The translations under genes were made by a program, and so were the position numbers. From Nitrosomonadaceae bacterium (GTDB lineage Bacteria > Pseudomonadota > Gammaproteobacteria > Burkholderiales > Nitrosomonadaceae), in NCBI GenBank assembly GCA_024644425.1, contig JAHELA010000091.1, forward strand, positions 1 through 6,147: a stretch of 6,147 nt of DNA, in the 5' to 3' direction. Under the pieces are notes generated by a model that worked only from the letters and a program-made list of their open reading frames with translations, had not been told where the DNA came from and made no database searches. This document shows, in pieces, positions 6,080-6,147 of this stretch; the stretch's first letter is position 1, and every line of letters starts with the position of its first letter.

Positions 6080-6147
6080 CTAGCAATGTATTTTGTTGTC
6101 GTCTACGATACAATCCTCCACGATCTCCTTTACTGCCAACCTAAAAT
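6080..6147 (-). CDS. Possible C-terminal end of a gene entering from the right edge (unidentified)
   Basis: On the minus strand a frame is open from the window edge and ends at a TAG (6080-6082). It reads FRLAVKEIVEDCIVDDNKIH and a final Cys, a mixed charged sequence with plausible codon use, and it coincides with the end of the very AT-rich tract. It is too short to identify. A competing reading on the + strand starts at ATG 6071 and stays open to the edge, giving a hydrophobic peptide beginning MMFLAMYFVVVY. At most one of the two is likely real, and neither may be. Confidence 0.2.
   Translation of the reverse strand, partial: FRLAVKEIVEDCIVDDNKIHC

Larger units (their letters stand above)
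5708..6147. other. AT-rich intergenic region after glutaminase, no convincing gene
   Basis: About 440 bp, strongly AT-rich and crowded with stop codons in most frames. It contains a 10-bp palindrome ATTAGCTAAT (5750-5759), a 10-bp direct repeat CAAATAAATA (5773-5782 and 5815-5824), and a T6/A6 inverted repeat (5892-5908). No tRNA, CRISPR, known riboswitch or clear terminator was recognised. From about 6080 the composition becomes more balanced and reading frames open toward the right edge. Confidence 0.6.

Overview
The window comes from an AT-rich bacterium, most likely a low-GC proteobacterium. The protein families fit a gammaproteobacterium, and a Legionella-like lineage is a guess that the sequence alone cannot settle. 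It holds six recognisable genes. Two genes of glutamine metabolism flank a compact four-gene operon that reads in the opposite direction from both.

Layout. At the left edge (2-244, + strand) is the last 80 residues of a type II (eukaryote-like) glutamine synthetase. It converges on the operon across a gap of about 136 bp that holds one candidate terminator for each direction. The minus-strand operon fills 381-4442. In order of transcription it encodes a circularly permuted ATP-grasp protein (COG2308), an alpha-E protein (COG2307), the proteasome-like protease Anbu (COG3484 type) and a transglutaminase-like cysteine protease-fold protein (COG1305). The gaps between them are 31, 9 and 14 bp, so they are almost certainly co-transcribed. 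A 350-bp divergent intergenic region follows, with two TATAAT boxes facing the operon and a 9-bp direct repeat. A complete glutaminase A-type gene (4793-5707, + strand) comes next. The last 440 bp is very AT-rich and has no convincing gene except possible partial reading frames at the right edge.

How the genes work together. The combination of ATP-grasp, alpha-E, Anbu and transglutaminase is a recurrent bacterial neighbourhood. Comparative genomics has suggested that it makes and processes a peptide or peptide tag: the ATP-grasp protein would form amide bonds at the cost of ATP, alpha-E would be its partner, the transglutaminase fold would cut or rearrange amide bonds, and Anbu would degrade or mature the product. 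The substrate is not known. All four proteins look intact here, with their catalytic motifs in place. The flanking glutamine-making and glutamine-hydrolysing enzymes may be chance neighbours, or may point to glutamine or glutamate in the chemistry. That link is inference only.
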